The notes below the pieces were generated by a model. That model ran no database searches. It was given only the letters and a program-made list of their open reading frames with translations, and was not told where the DNA came from. From assembly GCA_026708685.1 (NCBI GenBank), contig JAPOUL010000117.1, forward strand, positions 62,001-126,000: a DNA stretch of 64,000 nucleotides. Reading direction: 5' to 3'. Within the stretch, counting starts at the first letter, position 1; every line of letters starts with the position of its first letter. This stretch comes from Bacteroidota bacterium (GTDB lineage Bacteria > Bacteroidota > Rhodothermia > Rhodothermales > Bin80). Below, one piece after another: positions 27,806-36,762 of the stretch. Both the position numbers and the translations under genes were made by a program.

Positions 27806-29260
27806 TCAAAGCCAAGTATGAGAGTGTTTGCCAATGTGGAGTTGAACCGTTTTGAGTTCGGTAAATTCATCGGTAGAAAAACGCCCAAGCTCTCGTCCCA
27901 GTCCACTGTCTTTGTAGCCTCCAAAAGGTAACTCTGGATGACCATCCATGAAGCAGTTGATCCAGATAGTACCAGCACGAATGTTTCGGCTGACTTCAAA
28001 TGCAGTGTCTACATTGGATGTCCACAAACCAGCACTTAACCCATACATAGTGTCATTGGCTATCTGAATTGCCTCTTCTTTTGTCTTGAAGGTTAAAATG
28101 GATAACACCGGGCCAAAGACCTCTTGGCGTGCAATCGGCATGTCACCAGTGACTTGATCAAAGACAGTTGGCTCAAAGAACCGTCCATTGAGTGTAGGGA
28201 GTTGACTTCCGCCAAGACGAAGGCGTGCACCGCAGGCTGTTCCACTTTGGATATAATGATTGATTTTGTCTAGGTGTGCGTTATTGATGATTGCGCCGAC
28301 CTTTACTTCAGCAGAAAGAGGATCTCCCACTGGAATCTTCCTTGAATAATCAATGATTCGTTGCGTAAACTCCTCGGCAATGCTTTCCTCTAATAAGACA
28401 CGGCTTCCACTGTTACAACATTCTCCCATATTAAAATAAACCCCAAAAACGACTGGATCCAGGGCGGCATCCTGATCTGCATCTGCAAAAATGATATGTG
28501 GGTTCTTTCCACCTAATTCCAGAGAGCATCTTTTCAGATTTTTGCCGGCAGTTGCCGCGACTTTCCGACCCACTTCTGTAGATCCAGTAAACGAAATCAC
28601 GTCAATATCGGGTTGTTCGCTCAGGCAAGCCCCCACTGGATCTCCAAATCCAGTGACGACATTGATCACCCCTGAGGGAACGCCCGCTTCATGAGCATAG
28701 GACGCAAGTTTTAATGTAGTACCCGGTGTCAATTCACTGGGCTTGATGACGGATGTACAACCGGCGGCGAGTGCGAAGGGGAGTTTTTGGCTAATGATCA
28801 GAAGTGGAAAATTCCACGGAGTGATGAGCCCAACTACCCCTGCAGGTTCTCGCAACACGAAACCAAGTTTCTGTGGACCAAGATGATTATAAGTCTCGCC
28901 AGATAGTTGACGGGCAAGTGTAGCGGCGTAGTGCCATACATCAACGGCGGTTTTGATTTCATCGTGAGCTTGTGTGATGGGCTTTCCACTTTCCAAGGTT
29001 TCTAATTCGGCCAGTTCATCGCAATTAGCAAGAATCTGATGGGCGATATTGATCAGGATATCTGCACGCTCTTTACCCGACATATGGGGCCATGGGCCAC
29101 TGTCAAATGCTTCTCGTGCAGACTGAACAGCACGGTGAATGTCCTTCGCAGTACCCAATGCATAGCTGTTGACGGTCGTATCATGAGCGGGGCTGACGGT
29201 AGTGAATTGATCTCCTAACTCAGCACGAACATATTTTCCACCAATCCAGTGTTTTTCCAT
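27806..29260 (-). CDS. NAD(P)-dependent aldehyde dehydrogenase, betaine-aldehyde/phenylacetaldehyde type
   Basis: 484 residues, standard ALDH length. Cofactor and active-site signatures: TPWNFPLLIISQKLPFALAA, the conserved KPSELTP, FTGSTEVGRKVAATAG, LELGGKNPHIIF (general-base Glu) and the nucleophile region FNMGECCNSGSRVLLE. The C-terminal WINCFMDGHPELPFGGYKDS is typical. It oxidises an aldehyde to a carboxylate. Its ATG shares one base with the stop of the upstream GMC gene (TAATG), so the two are coupled and probably act in sequence, alcohol to aldehyde to acid. The GECC active site differs from the G-Q-R-C form of CoA-acylating semialdehyde dehydrogenases, so a free acid product is expected. 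Confidence 0.88.
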   Translation of the reverse strand: MEKHWIGGKYVRAELGDQFTTVSPAHDTTVNSYALGTAKDIHRAVQSAREAFDSGPWPHMSGKERADILINIAHQILANCDELAELETLESGKPITQAHDEIKTAVDVWHYAATLARQLSGETYNHLGPQKLGFVLREPAGVVGLITPWNFPLLIISQKLPFALAAGCTSVIKPSELTPGTTLKLASYAHEAGVPSGVINVVTGFGDPVGACLSEQPDIDVISFTGSTEVGRKVAATAGKNLKRCSLELGGKNPHIIFADADQDAALDPVVFGVYFNMGECCNSGSRVLLEESIAEEFTQRIIDYSRKIPVGDPLSAEVKVGAIINNAHLDKINHYIQSGTACGARLRLGGSQLPTLNGRFFEPTVFDQVTGDMPIARQEVFGPVLSILTFKTKEEAIQIANDTMYGLSAGLWTSNVDTAFEVSRNIRAGTIWINCFMDGHPELPFGGYKDSGLGRELGRFSTDEFTELKTVQLHIGKHSHTWL

Positions 29261-30849
29261 TAGTTTTCTTGTTGAATGAGATCGGCTCCTTTCTCACCAA
29301 TCATCATGGATGTAGCTTGAGTATTGCCACTGATTAAACGGGGCATAATAGATGCATCCATGACACGTAGGGAATCTACTCCATGAACACGTAGATCCAA
29401 GTCTACCACTGACTGATCATCAACGCCCATTTTGCAAGAACCAACGGGATGATAGTCATTTTTAGACCATTTCTGAATATACTCCTTGATTTGCTGATCA
29501 GTCTGCGTATCAGGGCCAGGCAGGATCTCTTGAGCAATGTAGTTCTGGAACGAAGGAGCATTAAGGATTTTTCGCCCCCATTTGAATCCTTCCATGGAAA
29601 TATTGAAATCATGGGGGTCATCCAGAAAATTCGGATCAATTGCTGGATCTTCAAAAGGATCATCGCTTCGCAATGTGAGCGAACCGATACTTTGGGGGCG
29701 CAGATTGCAGGTATTGATGGTCAGACCATGACCTTTGATCTTCATGCGTCCATGGTCAACCACATAGGCGGGTAAACAGTGGATTTGTATATCGGGGGAT
29801 CGCACATCAGGAGAACTTTTCAAAAAACATCCTGCTTCACATACGCTTGCCGTAACGGGTCCAGTTTTGTACAAGAGATACTGGATTCCATGCAGGAGGG
29901 CACGATTCCATCGGTCATGTCCATTATAACTGATGGGTTGAATGGATTTGGCTGCAAGATATACATCCATATGATCTTGGAAATTTTTACCAACTCCCGG
30001 TAGATCATGATGGACTTTGATTCCAAGGGGTGTGAGTTCATTTGCTGGTCCAATTCCTGAAAGCAGAAGCAGTTTTGGTGAATTGACAGCACCACCACTG
30101 AGGATGACCTCCCGTTCGGCATGGATGTGAACGCGTGATTTTTTTGTCACATATTCAATTCCAGTGGCACGCCCATGGGAGAGCAGGATACGTGTGGCCA
30201 TTGCACGCGTGAGAATGGTCAGATTTGGTGGAGTAGGGCGCAAAAATGCTGTTGCAGCACTTTCTCTACGAACATTTCGCTGAGTCACTTGATAGTAACT
30301 TACCCCTGATTGCTGGGCACCATTCAAATCGGGATTGTAGGGGATTCCGACTTCCTGTGCAGAGCGTACAAATGCACGTGTCAGGGGGTTGGACTGAATC
30401 TGATCAGCCACATTGAGCGGTCCACCCTGTGCATGATATTCGTTGACAAATCGTTCGTTGTTTTCCGATTTTTTGAAGTAGGGGAGCACATCGTCATAGC
30501 CCCATCCAGCACATCCCAAATTCTTCCATTCTTCATAATCAAGGCGGTGTCCGCGAATATAGATCATCGCATTAATGGATGTGCTTCCACCCAAAGTCCG
30601 CCCTTGAGGATAATGCATTTCCCGGTGATTTAAGTGTTTTTGCGGGACGGTCTTAAAGCACCAATTGACACTCTTTCCCGTGAGTTTTGCAAAACCTGCT
30701 GGCATATGGATCAGGGGCGAGTGATCTGGAGGTCCAGCTTCAAGAAGAAGCACACGAACATGCGGATCTTCGGCAAGTCGGTGTGCAACGACACAGCCAG
30801 CAGCACCTGCTCCAACGATCACATAATCATACGATGAAAGATCAGACAT
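29260..30849 (-). CDS. GMC oxidoreductase, choline-dehydrogenase (BetA)-like
   Basis: 529 residues. FAD-binding YDYVIVGAGAAGCVVAHRLA, GMC signature 1 PQGRTLGGSTSINAMIYIRG and signature 2 GAVNSPKLLLLSGIGPA. The C-terminal active site NDYHPVGSCKMG and GNTQATSMMIGEKGADLI carries the His and Asn of the family. It is strongly BetA-like in sequence and gene pairing, but many BetA-like enzymes oxidise other primary alcohols (for example 3-hydroxypropionate in DddA, or polyethylene glycol), so choline should not be assumed. It lies 2 bases after the enoyl-CoA hydratase gene and overlaps the aldehyde dehydrogenase start by one base. Electrons probably pass from FADH2 to the quinone pool or an electron carrier. 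Confidence 0.88.
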   Translation of the reverse strand: MSDLSSYDYVIVGAGAAGCVVAHRLAEDPHVRVLLLEAGPPDHSPLIHMPAGFAKLTGKSVNWCFKTVPQKHLNHREMHYPQGRTLGGSTSINAMIYIRGHRLDYEEWKNLGCAGWGYDDVLPYFKKSENNERFVNEYHAQGGPLNVADQIQSNPLTRAFVRSAQEVGIPYNPDLNGAQQSGVSYYQVTQRNVRRESAATAFLRPTPPNLTILTRAMATRILLSHGRATGIEYVTKKSRVHIHAEREVILSGGAVNSPKLLLLSGIGPANELTPLGIKVHHDLPGVGKNFQDHMDVYLAAKSIQPISYNGHDRWNRALLHGIQYLLYKTGPVTASVCEAGCFLKSSPDVRSPDIQIHCLPAYVVDHGRMKIKGHGLTINTCNLRPQSIGSLTLRSDDPFEDPAIDPNFLDDPHDFNISMEGFKWGRKILNAPSFQNYIAQEILPGPDTQTDQQIKEYIQKWSKNDYHPVGSCKMGVDDQSVVDLDLRVHGVDSLRVMDASIMPRLISGNTQATSMMIGEKGADLIQQEN

Positions 30850-30851
30850 GG

Positions 30852-31610
30852 TTATGTGCCACTATACTCTGGAGGCCTGCGTTCTGTAAAACTTTTCACC
30901 CCCTCTTGACCATCGGTGGTATACGCAGTGAGTGAGCCAGCGACCGATTCCAATGGAGCATGCTCACCATGAATCAATTGTTTAGCAACCTGTACGGCGA
31001 TGGGAGCATTTTTCGAGATAGCAGATGCACATTCAAGTCCAGCATTCCAGAGTTCATCTCGGCGATAAACTTGGGTAATCAGTCCCCAGTTCAATGCAGT
31101 GTCTGTATCAATGGACTGACCGGTCAGGATCATCATTTTTGCACGGGCAACCCCAATGATCTTCGGGAGTCTTTCGGTGCCTCCCCAACCGGCTACTGTG
31201 GCGATTTTAACTTCTGGCATCGCAAATGTCGCACTATCAACTGCGATACGAATGTCGCAGGCCAATGCAAGCTCAAGTCCACCGCCAAGGGCATACCCAT
31301 TGATGACTGCAATGACAGGCTGTCGCAGGTTCTCTATCCGTTGCAGGATACGCTGTCCATAAGGAATCCACTGCTTCCACATTCCAAGTGCATCCAAGGC
31401 GGCCCATGCCTGAATATCCGCCCCCGAACAAAATGCATGATCACCTGCCCCATACAAGATAGTGGCTCGCACATCTGGATGTGATTCAAGTGTATTGCAG
31501 TGCTCCTCAAGGCTTTCAAGCATGGACGGGGTGAGAGCATTGCGTTTTTCAGGTCGATTTAGCGTCAGGATTGCCAAGTGCCCTGAGATATCAAGTGTGA
31601 CCTGACTCAT
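30852..31610 (-). CDS. Enoyl-CoA hydratase/isomerase (crotonase family)
   Basis: 252 residues, normal crotonase length. The CoA-binding and oxyanion regions are visible (FCSGADIQAW and NGYALGGGLELALACDIRIA). Both catalytic glutamates of true hydratases are in place, in GGGLELAL and in FAMPEVKIATVAGWGGTERL. It is therefore competent to add water across an alpha,beta-unsaturated acyl-CoA. It begins in a 4-base ATGA overlap with the CoA-transferase gene upstream, implying the transferase supplies its CoA-thioester substrate. Confidence 0.9.
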   Translation of the reverse strand: MSQVTLDISGHLAILTLNRPEKRNALTPSMLESLEEHCNTLESHPDVRATILYGAGDHAFCSGADIQAWAALDALGMWKQWIPYGQRILQRIENLRQPVIAVINGYALGGGLELALACDIRIAVDSATFAMPEVKIATVAGWGGTERLPKIIGVARAKMMILTGQSIDTDTALNWGLITQVYRRDELWNAGLECASAISKNAPIAVQVAKQLIHGEHAPLESVAGSLTAYTTDGQEGVKSFTERRPPEYSGT

Positions 31611-33190
31611 GATGGAGTGGAAAGTTGAAGATTCATGGGAGCAGGATCAAAAAGTCTGGGATCCATTAATCGTAACTTGGGGCTGACATGGAGTTGAAAT
31701 CCTGCCTGTCCCAGGATATCTCTATGGAGATCAATTCCGGGTGCAATTTCCGTCACTGTTAATCCATTGGGTAGCAGGCGTAACACACATCTTTCTGTAA
31801 TATACGTAATGTGTTGCTCTAATTGAAGTGCACGCTTGCCGCTGAAGGAAACATGCTCTACTTCAGGGACTAATTTGGGTACCTTACCTTCCTGAAGGAT
31901 AGAAACTTTGCCATGGTTGACTTCAAGGCGTAATCCTCCTGTAGTAAATGTTCCTACAAAAGCCAGTGTCTTAGCATTCGACGTAATATCAATAAATCCA
32001 CCAACTCCTGCGGTCACATGGGGGCGAGCTGCAAGGCGTGATACATTGACGGCCCCTGATTCATCAATTTGCATAAACGAGAGGAGGCTTTTGTCAAACC
32101 CGCCTCCCTGAAAGTAGGTAAATTGGTCGGAAGAAGCGAGGATTGCCTGAGGTCCAGAGGAACAGCCAAATTGAAAATCCAGTAGCGGCATTCCCCCGAC
32201 GGCTCCTTGTTCAATGACCCATGTAACCCGATCAGAGAGACCTTCTTCCAAGAGAATACGAGGAACTTGGGCACATACCCCAAATCCTAGATTCACCGCA
32301 TCTCTCAGGCATAATTCCATGGCTGCCCTCCGGGCCATAGGCTTATAGGGCCCCCAATCCATCAAGTCATAGGTGACTCCTTCAGGATGTTGCTGTCCGC
32401 TAATGGTCGGATCATATGTAGTATTGGTCGTCTGCATTTGATGGGGATCCGTCACAACATAGTTGACGATCAGTCCTGGGACTTTCACCTGCTGAGGTGT
32501 GAGTGAACCTGCCTCAACAATACGTTTGACTTGGGCAATGACGATTCCACCATTATTATGTGCTGCCACGGCCTGATCGTAGATTCCAAGGCTACTTCCT
32601 TCGTGTTCAGTGGTGATGTTGCCATGTTTGTCAGCAGTGGTTCCTCTGATGAGAGCAACATCCACGGGGATGGACCGGAAATAGAGCCACTGATCTCCAT
32701 CAAAGGTCACTCTTTCAACGATATCTGGAGGGCTGCAGTCATTCATGCGTGCACCCAGTAAAAGGGGATCAACAAATGTATCCATCCCCACTTTTGTTAG
32801 GATACCGGGTCTCCGTGCAGCAGCTTCACGATGCATATGATACAGGATTCCACTGGGAAGATTGTAAGCTTCAACACGATTTTCGCAGATCATTTGCCAA
32901 ATCTTAGGAGACTCCATCGATGAGGGGCCGCTGGGCAGAGACCCTGCGATGACACGTTTGAGGAGTCCATCAATGGCGAGATGGTCAATCCCGTCAATGC
33001 CATACATGTCACCCGCAGCGATGGGATGAATGGTGGTGAGTCTTTTTGGATGTTGGGTTTCTTGGAATCGCCGACCAATGGCAGAGAGCATGGCATCGGG
33101 GCACCCCAAACCACTGGATGAACTCACAGTCACTACCGCACCATCACAGATCTGCTCTGCGGCAAAGTTTAACGAGCAAAATTCAGGCAT
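31607..33190 (-). CDS. Family I CoA-transferase (acetate/3-ketoacid or propionate CoA-transferase-like, fused alpha-beta)
   Basis: 527 residues in which the two subunits of acetate/3-oxoacid CoA-transferase are fused, as in propionate CoA-transferase and YdiF. The glycine-rich N-terminal region TVSSSSGLGCPDAMLSAIG represents the alpha part. The beta part contains WVIEQGAVGGMPLLDFQFGC, where the Glu of EQG is the probable thioester-forming residue. It transfers CoA from acetyl-CoA or another donor to a carboxylic acid, which the adjacent aldehyde dehydrogenase could provide. The gene overlaps the Gfo/Idh/MocA gene by 8 bases and the hydratase by 4. The substrate acid is unknown. Confidence 0.88.
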   Translation of the reverse strand: MPEFCSLNFAAEQICDGAVVTVSSSSGLGCPDAMLSAIGRRFQETQHPKRLTTIHPIAAGDMYGIDGIDHLAIDGLLKRVIAGSLPSGPSSMESPKIWQMICENRVEAYNLPSGILYHMHREAAARRPGILTKVGMDTFVDPLLLGARMNDCSPPDIVERVTFDGDQWLYFRSIPVDVALIRGTTADKHGNITTEHEGSSLGIYDQAVAAHNNGGIVIAQVKRIVEAGSLTPQQVKVPGLIVNYVVTDPHQMQTTNTTYDPTISGQQHPEGVTYDLMDWGPYKPMARRAAMELCLRDAVNLGFGVCAQVPRILLEEGLSDRVTWVIEQGAVGGMPLLDFQFGCSSGPQAILASSDQFTYFQGGGFDKSLLSFMQIDESGAVNVSRLAARPHVTAGVGGFIDITSNAKTLAFVGTFTTGGLRLEVNHGKVSILQEGKVPKLVPEVEHVSFSGKRALQLEQHITYITERCVLRLLPNGLTVTEIAPGIDLHRDILGQAGFQLHVSPKLRLMDPRLFDPAPMNLQLSTPS

Positions 33191-34187
33191 ATTGTACTCT
33201 GATCATTTGATGTGTATCGGCCGACTGCTTCACGGCTAAGGCAACTGCCAAAGACTGGAGTCCATCATGGTCCGTTGCCGCGGGTTGGCCATTGCCTAAG
33301 ACCGCCTGATTAAAGGAATGAACCGCCCTTTCATAAAGATTATATGGAGGGGGGAGTTCGATGGGTTCAATGTGATCATTGCGACGTAGCATGATGGAGC
33401 CTATAGGGCGTTGGGTCATCACATCTGTGGCAAAAAGGGATGCTTCGGTTCCATGAATTTCCAGCCCAGTTCCCGCATGTCCGATCACGAATGAATCATG
33501 GAATTGGGCTAGCGTCCCGCGGTGGAATTTCATGACTCCCATGACGGAATCATCAATCCCGTGCTGTCCAAGGCCTTGCGTAGACGAAGTTGCAATGACT
33601 GATTCAACCTCATCATCAAGGATAAACCGTAGTGTATCTGTATCATGAACGGTAATATCCAGAATGACACCTGCACCAGCGTTTGGGTTATTGATCCTCC
33701 AAGTCTGGAGATGAGGAGGAAGCATGACGGCATGAAATACGCGTACAGCCAACGGTTCACCGATGGCATTCTCTTGGATGAGCTGCCGTAGTTTTCGGTG
33801 AGTGACAGCATTGCGGAGATGGTGGTTCGTACCCATGACAACACCCGCGGTAGAGCATGCCTCAACCATCTGTTTGGCATCGGAGAGAGAAAGAGCAAGG
33901 GGTTTTTCGCACAGTACATGTTTTTGGGCACTAGCACTGGCAAGAGTTTGAGGATGATGGTATTCATTGGTGGTTCCAATGTACACTACATCAAGATCAG
34001 GATGGGCAAGGAATTCGTGAAGATTTGAATAGATCCTTTGGATCTGAAACTGTTCTTGAAACGCTTTACCTCGCTCAGGAGATTGACTCAATAGAGCAAC
34101 CACTTGACTATCAGTGCAATGATTAATTGCGTTAATCATCCACTGTTTTGCAATCGTGCTTGCACCAATAATTCCCCAGTTGATCAT
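33183..34187 (-). CDS. Gfo/Idh/MocA-family NAD(P)-dependent oxidoreductase (first gene of the operon)
   Basis: 334 residues from ATG 34187 (MINWGIIGASTIAKQWM); a TTG five codons upstream is less likely. N-terminal Rossmann fold with GIIGAS and CEKPLALSLSDAKQMVEACS, where EKP holds the conserved catalytic-pocket Lys. The C-terminal Gfo/Idh domain contains the substrate-side DITVHDTDTLRFILDDE. The family oxidises or reduces hydroxyl groups on sugars, inositols and related polyols. It is the first gene of a nine-gene run with overlaps of 8, 4, 1 and 4 bases further on. Its presence with a CUT1 transporter suggests that part of the imported solute is sugar- or polyol-like. Confidence 0.9.
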   Translation of the reverse strand: MINWGIIGASTIAKQWMINAINHCTDSQVVALLSQSPERGKAFQEQFQIQRIYSNLHEFLAHPDLDVVYIGTTNEYHHPQTLASASAQKHVLCEKPLALSLSDAKQMVEACSTAGVVMGTNHHLRNAVTHRKLRQLIQENAIGEPLAVRVFHAVMLPPHLQTWRINNPNAGAGVILDITVHDTDTLRFILDDEVESVIATSSTQGLGQHGIDDSVMGVMKFHRGTLAQFHDSFVIGHAGTGLEIHGTEASLFATDVMTQRPIGSIMLRRNDHIEPIELPPPYNLYERAVHSFNQAVLGNGQPAATDHDGLQSLAVALAVKQSADTHQMIRVQYA

Positions 34188-34665
34188 GAAAGTAGGAATC
34201 AAAGAGATGAATGGCTTGAATTGATGAATTGTTCAACAAATATCAGTTGTCCGATGCTCCATATAACAGCATCAGATTCCCCAGATTTTCTTGAATTTAG
34301 AAAAAAATCTTCATATAGGAATAGATTCATAGATTTTGATGTACCATTTCTACGGAGAGATCGTTTATTGGAAGCGAGTCTGATGGAAGAATGATGATCC
34401 GTCTCAATGCTGTTGGCATAGTACCATCATTGGTTCTACAACCATGATTCATGATTGAAAAAGTAACAAAAAAGAGATATCCCTTTGATAGGTTAAGCGG
34501 TGTAAAACAGATTCCCTTCTGAGATATGCGAGTGATTGAAGTATGGTGAGACAAATTTTCTAAAAACCCTTGATTGTCGATCTGCGACATGGAATAAAAA
34601 GCTAATAAAATAGTTTGAGACTAGGATTCCATTTTGATAGGATCAAGTTATCAAGTTTAAGGATC
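34188..34665. other. Divergent intergenic region between catabolic operon and etfBA
   Basis: About 480 AT-rich bases between the Gfo/Idh/MocA start and the etfB start. It must carry both promoters. I see TGATATTTG-like and AATAGTTTG-like sequences on the two strands but no convincing TTTG/TANNTTTG pair, operator palindrome or coding frame. Confidence 0.5.
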
Positions 34666-35415
34666 ATGAATATAGCTGTTTGTGTAAAGCAGACACCAGA
34701 CACCGAGTCAAAACCGATTCTCAGTCCTGACCATCGTCAGATCAGTGACGAGGGAATTGTTTGGATCATCAATCCTCACGATGAGTCAGCCATTGAAGTT
34801 GCTATTGGTCTGCGTGATCAACTAGGTGGTTTGGTTACGCTGATCAGTGTAGGACCTAATCAAGTAGAAAGTGCACTCCGACAGGGGCTGGCAATGGGTG
34901 CAGATGAGGCGATCCAATTACATTGTTCTGAAATGCCGATTGATCAAAAAATGACTGCGGAGGTTCTTGCTGAGAAAATCCGATCGTTGGGGTGTGAATT
35001 AGTTCTGACTGGAGAGGTAGCGATTGATGGATGTGGTTCTCAGGTTCCACAGAGACTGGGAGTTTTACTAGATTGTCCATGTGTAACGGGAGTAGAAGAA
35101 TTAAGCATTGATTCAGGGCAGTTCACTGCGAGACAGCCGGTTGAACAAGGCGATAAGATTCATGCAGGTTCGCTACCCTCCGTCATTGGCATCAATCGTA
35201 GAATCATGGAGCCTCGGTATCCCTCGTTCAAGGGAATCATGAAAGCAAAACGAAAAGCGATCCATAAAGAGGAAGTTCTCTTGAATTCAGCGGATCTCTT
35301 GATTGAATCGTTGATGCTCACGCCCAAAAAGTCAGGGGGGAAAGTTGTTGAATACCAAGAGGGGACTGCTGAGGAAGTTGTCAAATATTTACAGACCCAT
35401 ACGACTGTTTTTTAA
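34666..35415 (+). CDS. etfB: Electron transfer flavoprotein beta subunit
   Basis: 249 residues from ATG 34666 (MNIAVCVKQTPDTES), preceded by AAGGA at good spacing; an in-frame TTG at 34615 is rejected. The ETF beta fold is recognisable: WIINPHDESAIEVAIGL, GADEAIQLHC, and VLTGEVAIDGCGSQVPQRLG in the AMP-binding region. With EtfA it forms the soluble heterodimer that takes electrons from acyl-CoA or amine dehydrogenases and passes them to ETF:quinone oxidoreductase. The alpha gene follows after 4 bases. It is divergent from the catabolic operon, which may or may not be one of its electron sources. Confidence 0.92.
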   Translation: MNIAVCVKQTPDTESKPILSPDHRQISDEGIVWIINPHDESAIEVAIGLRDQLGGLVTLISVGPNQVESALRQGLAMGADEAIQLHCSEMPIDQKMTAEVLAEKIRSLGCELVLTGEVAIDGCGSQVPQRLGVLLDCPCVTGVEELSIDSGQFTARQPVEQGDKIHAGSLPSVIGINRRIMEPRYPSFKGIMKAKRKAIHKEEVLLNSADLLIESLMLTPKKSGGKVVEYQEGTAEEVVKYLQTHTTVF

Positions 35416-35419
35416 TTGA

Positions 35420-36370
35420 ATGTTACCCATTGTGGTCATTGCGGAGTCTGTGGGATCAAAGTTGACACCTTCAACTTTGGAAATCTGTCATGTAGCATCC
35501 ATGATTGCTGATTCATTAGATCAAGACTGGCTTATTCTAATCAATGATGCTGCAAAGAATGAAGCTGGCTTCATTGCTCCAAGAGTGATTTCTTATGCAC
35601 TCGCCGATGGTGAATGTCATGCTCCAGATATGCATGCATCTATTGCTGCAGAGATTGTTGCATCATCCCAACTGGTGATGATGGCAGCCACGAGTACTGG
35701 AAAAGATGTTCTGGGGCGCGTAGCACAGCTCCTTTCAGTTTCTTTAGTTCAGGATTGTACGGGGTTTGAGATGGATGGCGATCGGCTTCTTCTGAAACGT
35801 GAAATGCTTGGGGGCAAGGTATTGGCTAATGTGAAGATCAACAGTTGCCCTCAGTTGGTGAGTTTTCGCCCTCGTTCATTCCCGACCACTTCGCCACTAC
35901 GTCAAGTGCCGGTAATAGAGTCGTATACGGGGAAGAGTTTTGATTTGAGAACATCCGTTGATCTGCGGAAAACGACTAGGAGTACTCGTCCAGATGTAAC
36001 CGAAGCTTCCATTGTAGTGAGTGGTGGTAGAGGTTTACAGGGCCCTGAGAACTGGTACTTGCTTGAGAACTTCTTGGATGTACTTGGTCCAGATGCTACA
36101 TTAGCCTGTTCCCGTCCAGTGAGTGATGAGGGCTGGCGCCCCCATCATGAGCATGTGGGGCAGACGGGTCGTACGATTGCCCCAGATGTATATATCGCTG
36201 TCGGAATCTCGGGGGCAACTCAGCATATAGCTGGAATAGCAGGCTCCAAGTATATTCTTGCAATCAACAAGGACCCGGATGCTCCGATTTTTAGGATTGC
36301 TGACTACGGAATCGTAGGTGATTTATTTGAGGTCGTACCTGCATTGACCAATGCAATCAGAGGCAAGTAA
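35420..36370 (+). CDS. etfA: Electron transfer flavoprotein alpha subunit
   Basis: 316 residues. The C-terminal FAD domain is clear: VVSGGRGLQGPENW, GATLACSRPVSDEGW-type segment (ATLACSRPVSDEGW), HVGQTGRTIAPDVYIAVGIS, GATQHIAGIAGSKYILAINK and DPDAPIFRIADYGIVGD. These contact FAD in characterised EtfA proteins. The N-terminal domain pairs with EtfB, encoded 4 bases upstream. It acts in the cytoplasm. No terminator was seen downstream. Confidence 0.94.
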   Translation: MLPIVVIAESVGSKLTPSTLEICHVASMIADSLDQDWLILINDAAKNEAGFIAPRVISYALADGECHAPDMHASIAAEIVASSQLVMMAATSTGKDVLGRVAQLLSVSLVQDCTGFEMDGDRLLLKREMLGGKVLANVKINSCPQLVSFRPRSFPTTSPLRQVPVIESYTGKSFDLRTSVDLRKTTRSTRPDVTEASIVVSGGRGLQGPENWYLLENFLDVLGPDATLACSRPVSDEGWRPHHEHVGQTGRTIAPDVYIAVGISGATQHIAGIAGSKYILAINKDPDAPIFRIADYGIVGDLFEVVPALTNAIRGK

Positions 36371-36762
36371 AAACGGATGTCAACAGATGATCTGACCCAA
36401 GCTCAGGAGAACTATGCATCGGGTTGATTTGAATGTGTATGTGATGATTGAAATTCAAGTCGTGATCAATTGACTCTAATATTGGAACTTTGTGAAGAGC
36501 ATATCTTCAAGAATCAAGCAATATTGTGTTTTTTTGAAAACGTCAAGACGAACAGAAAGCCTGCAAACACAAGATTCATTTTCTTGCCTTCTTGAAAAAT
36601 AGAAAAACCTGAGGATGCTTGGATTGATGATGATTTTCACTGCATGATCCAGAAACATATGTGGACTCCGTATTGATCCTAATGTCTCTTTGAATCACTT
36701 GACGATAGTTTTAGAACATAGTAGCGAGTGAACCATAGTTACATCTCCAATCTTATAATTTC
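36371..36762. other. Intergenic region without recognised gene
   Basis: About 390 AT-rich bases between etfA and the decayed coiled-coil gene. No coding frame with family resemblance, RNA gene or terminator hairpin was found. Confidence 0.5.

Noticed and set aside
27806-30849. Calling the GMC/aldehyde dehydrogenase pair betA/betB for glycine betaine synthesis
   Set aside because: The operon also contains CoA-transferase, hydratase, Gfo/Idh/MocA and a sugar-type importer, and lacks BetI or a choline transporter. The family resemblance is not substrate-specific.
34104-34590. Small frames in the divergent region before etfB
   Set aside because: Both strands give short, low-complexity peptides without ribosome sites; the region is better read as regulatory.
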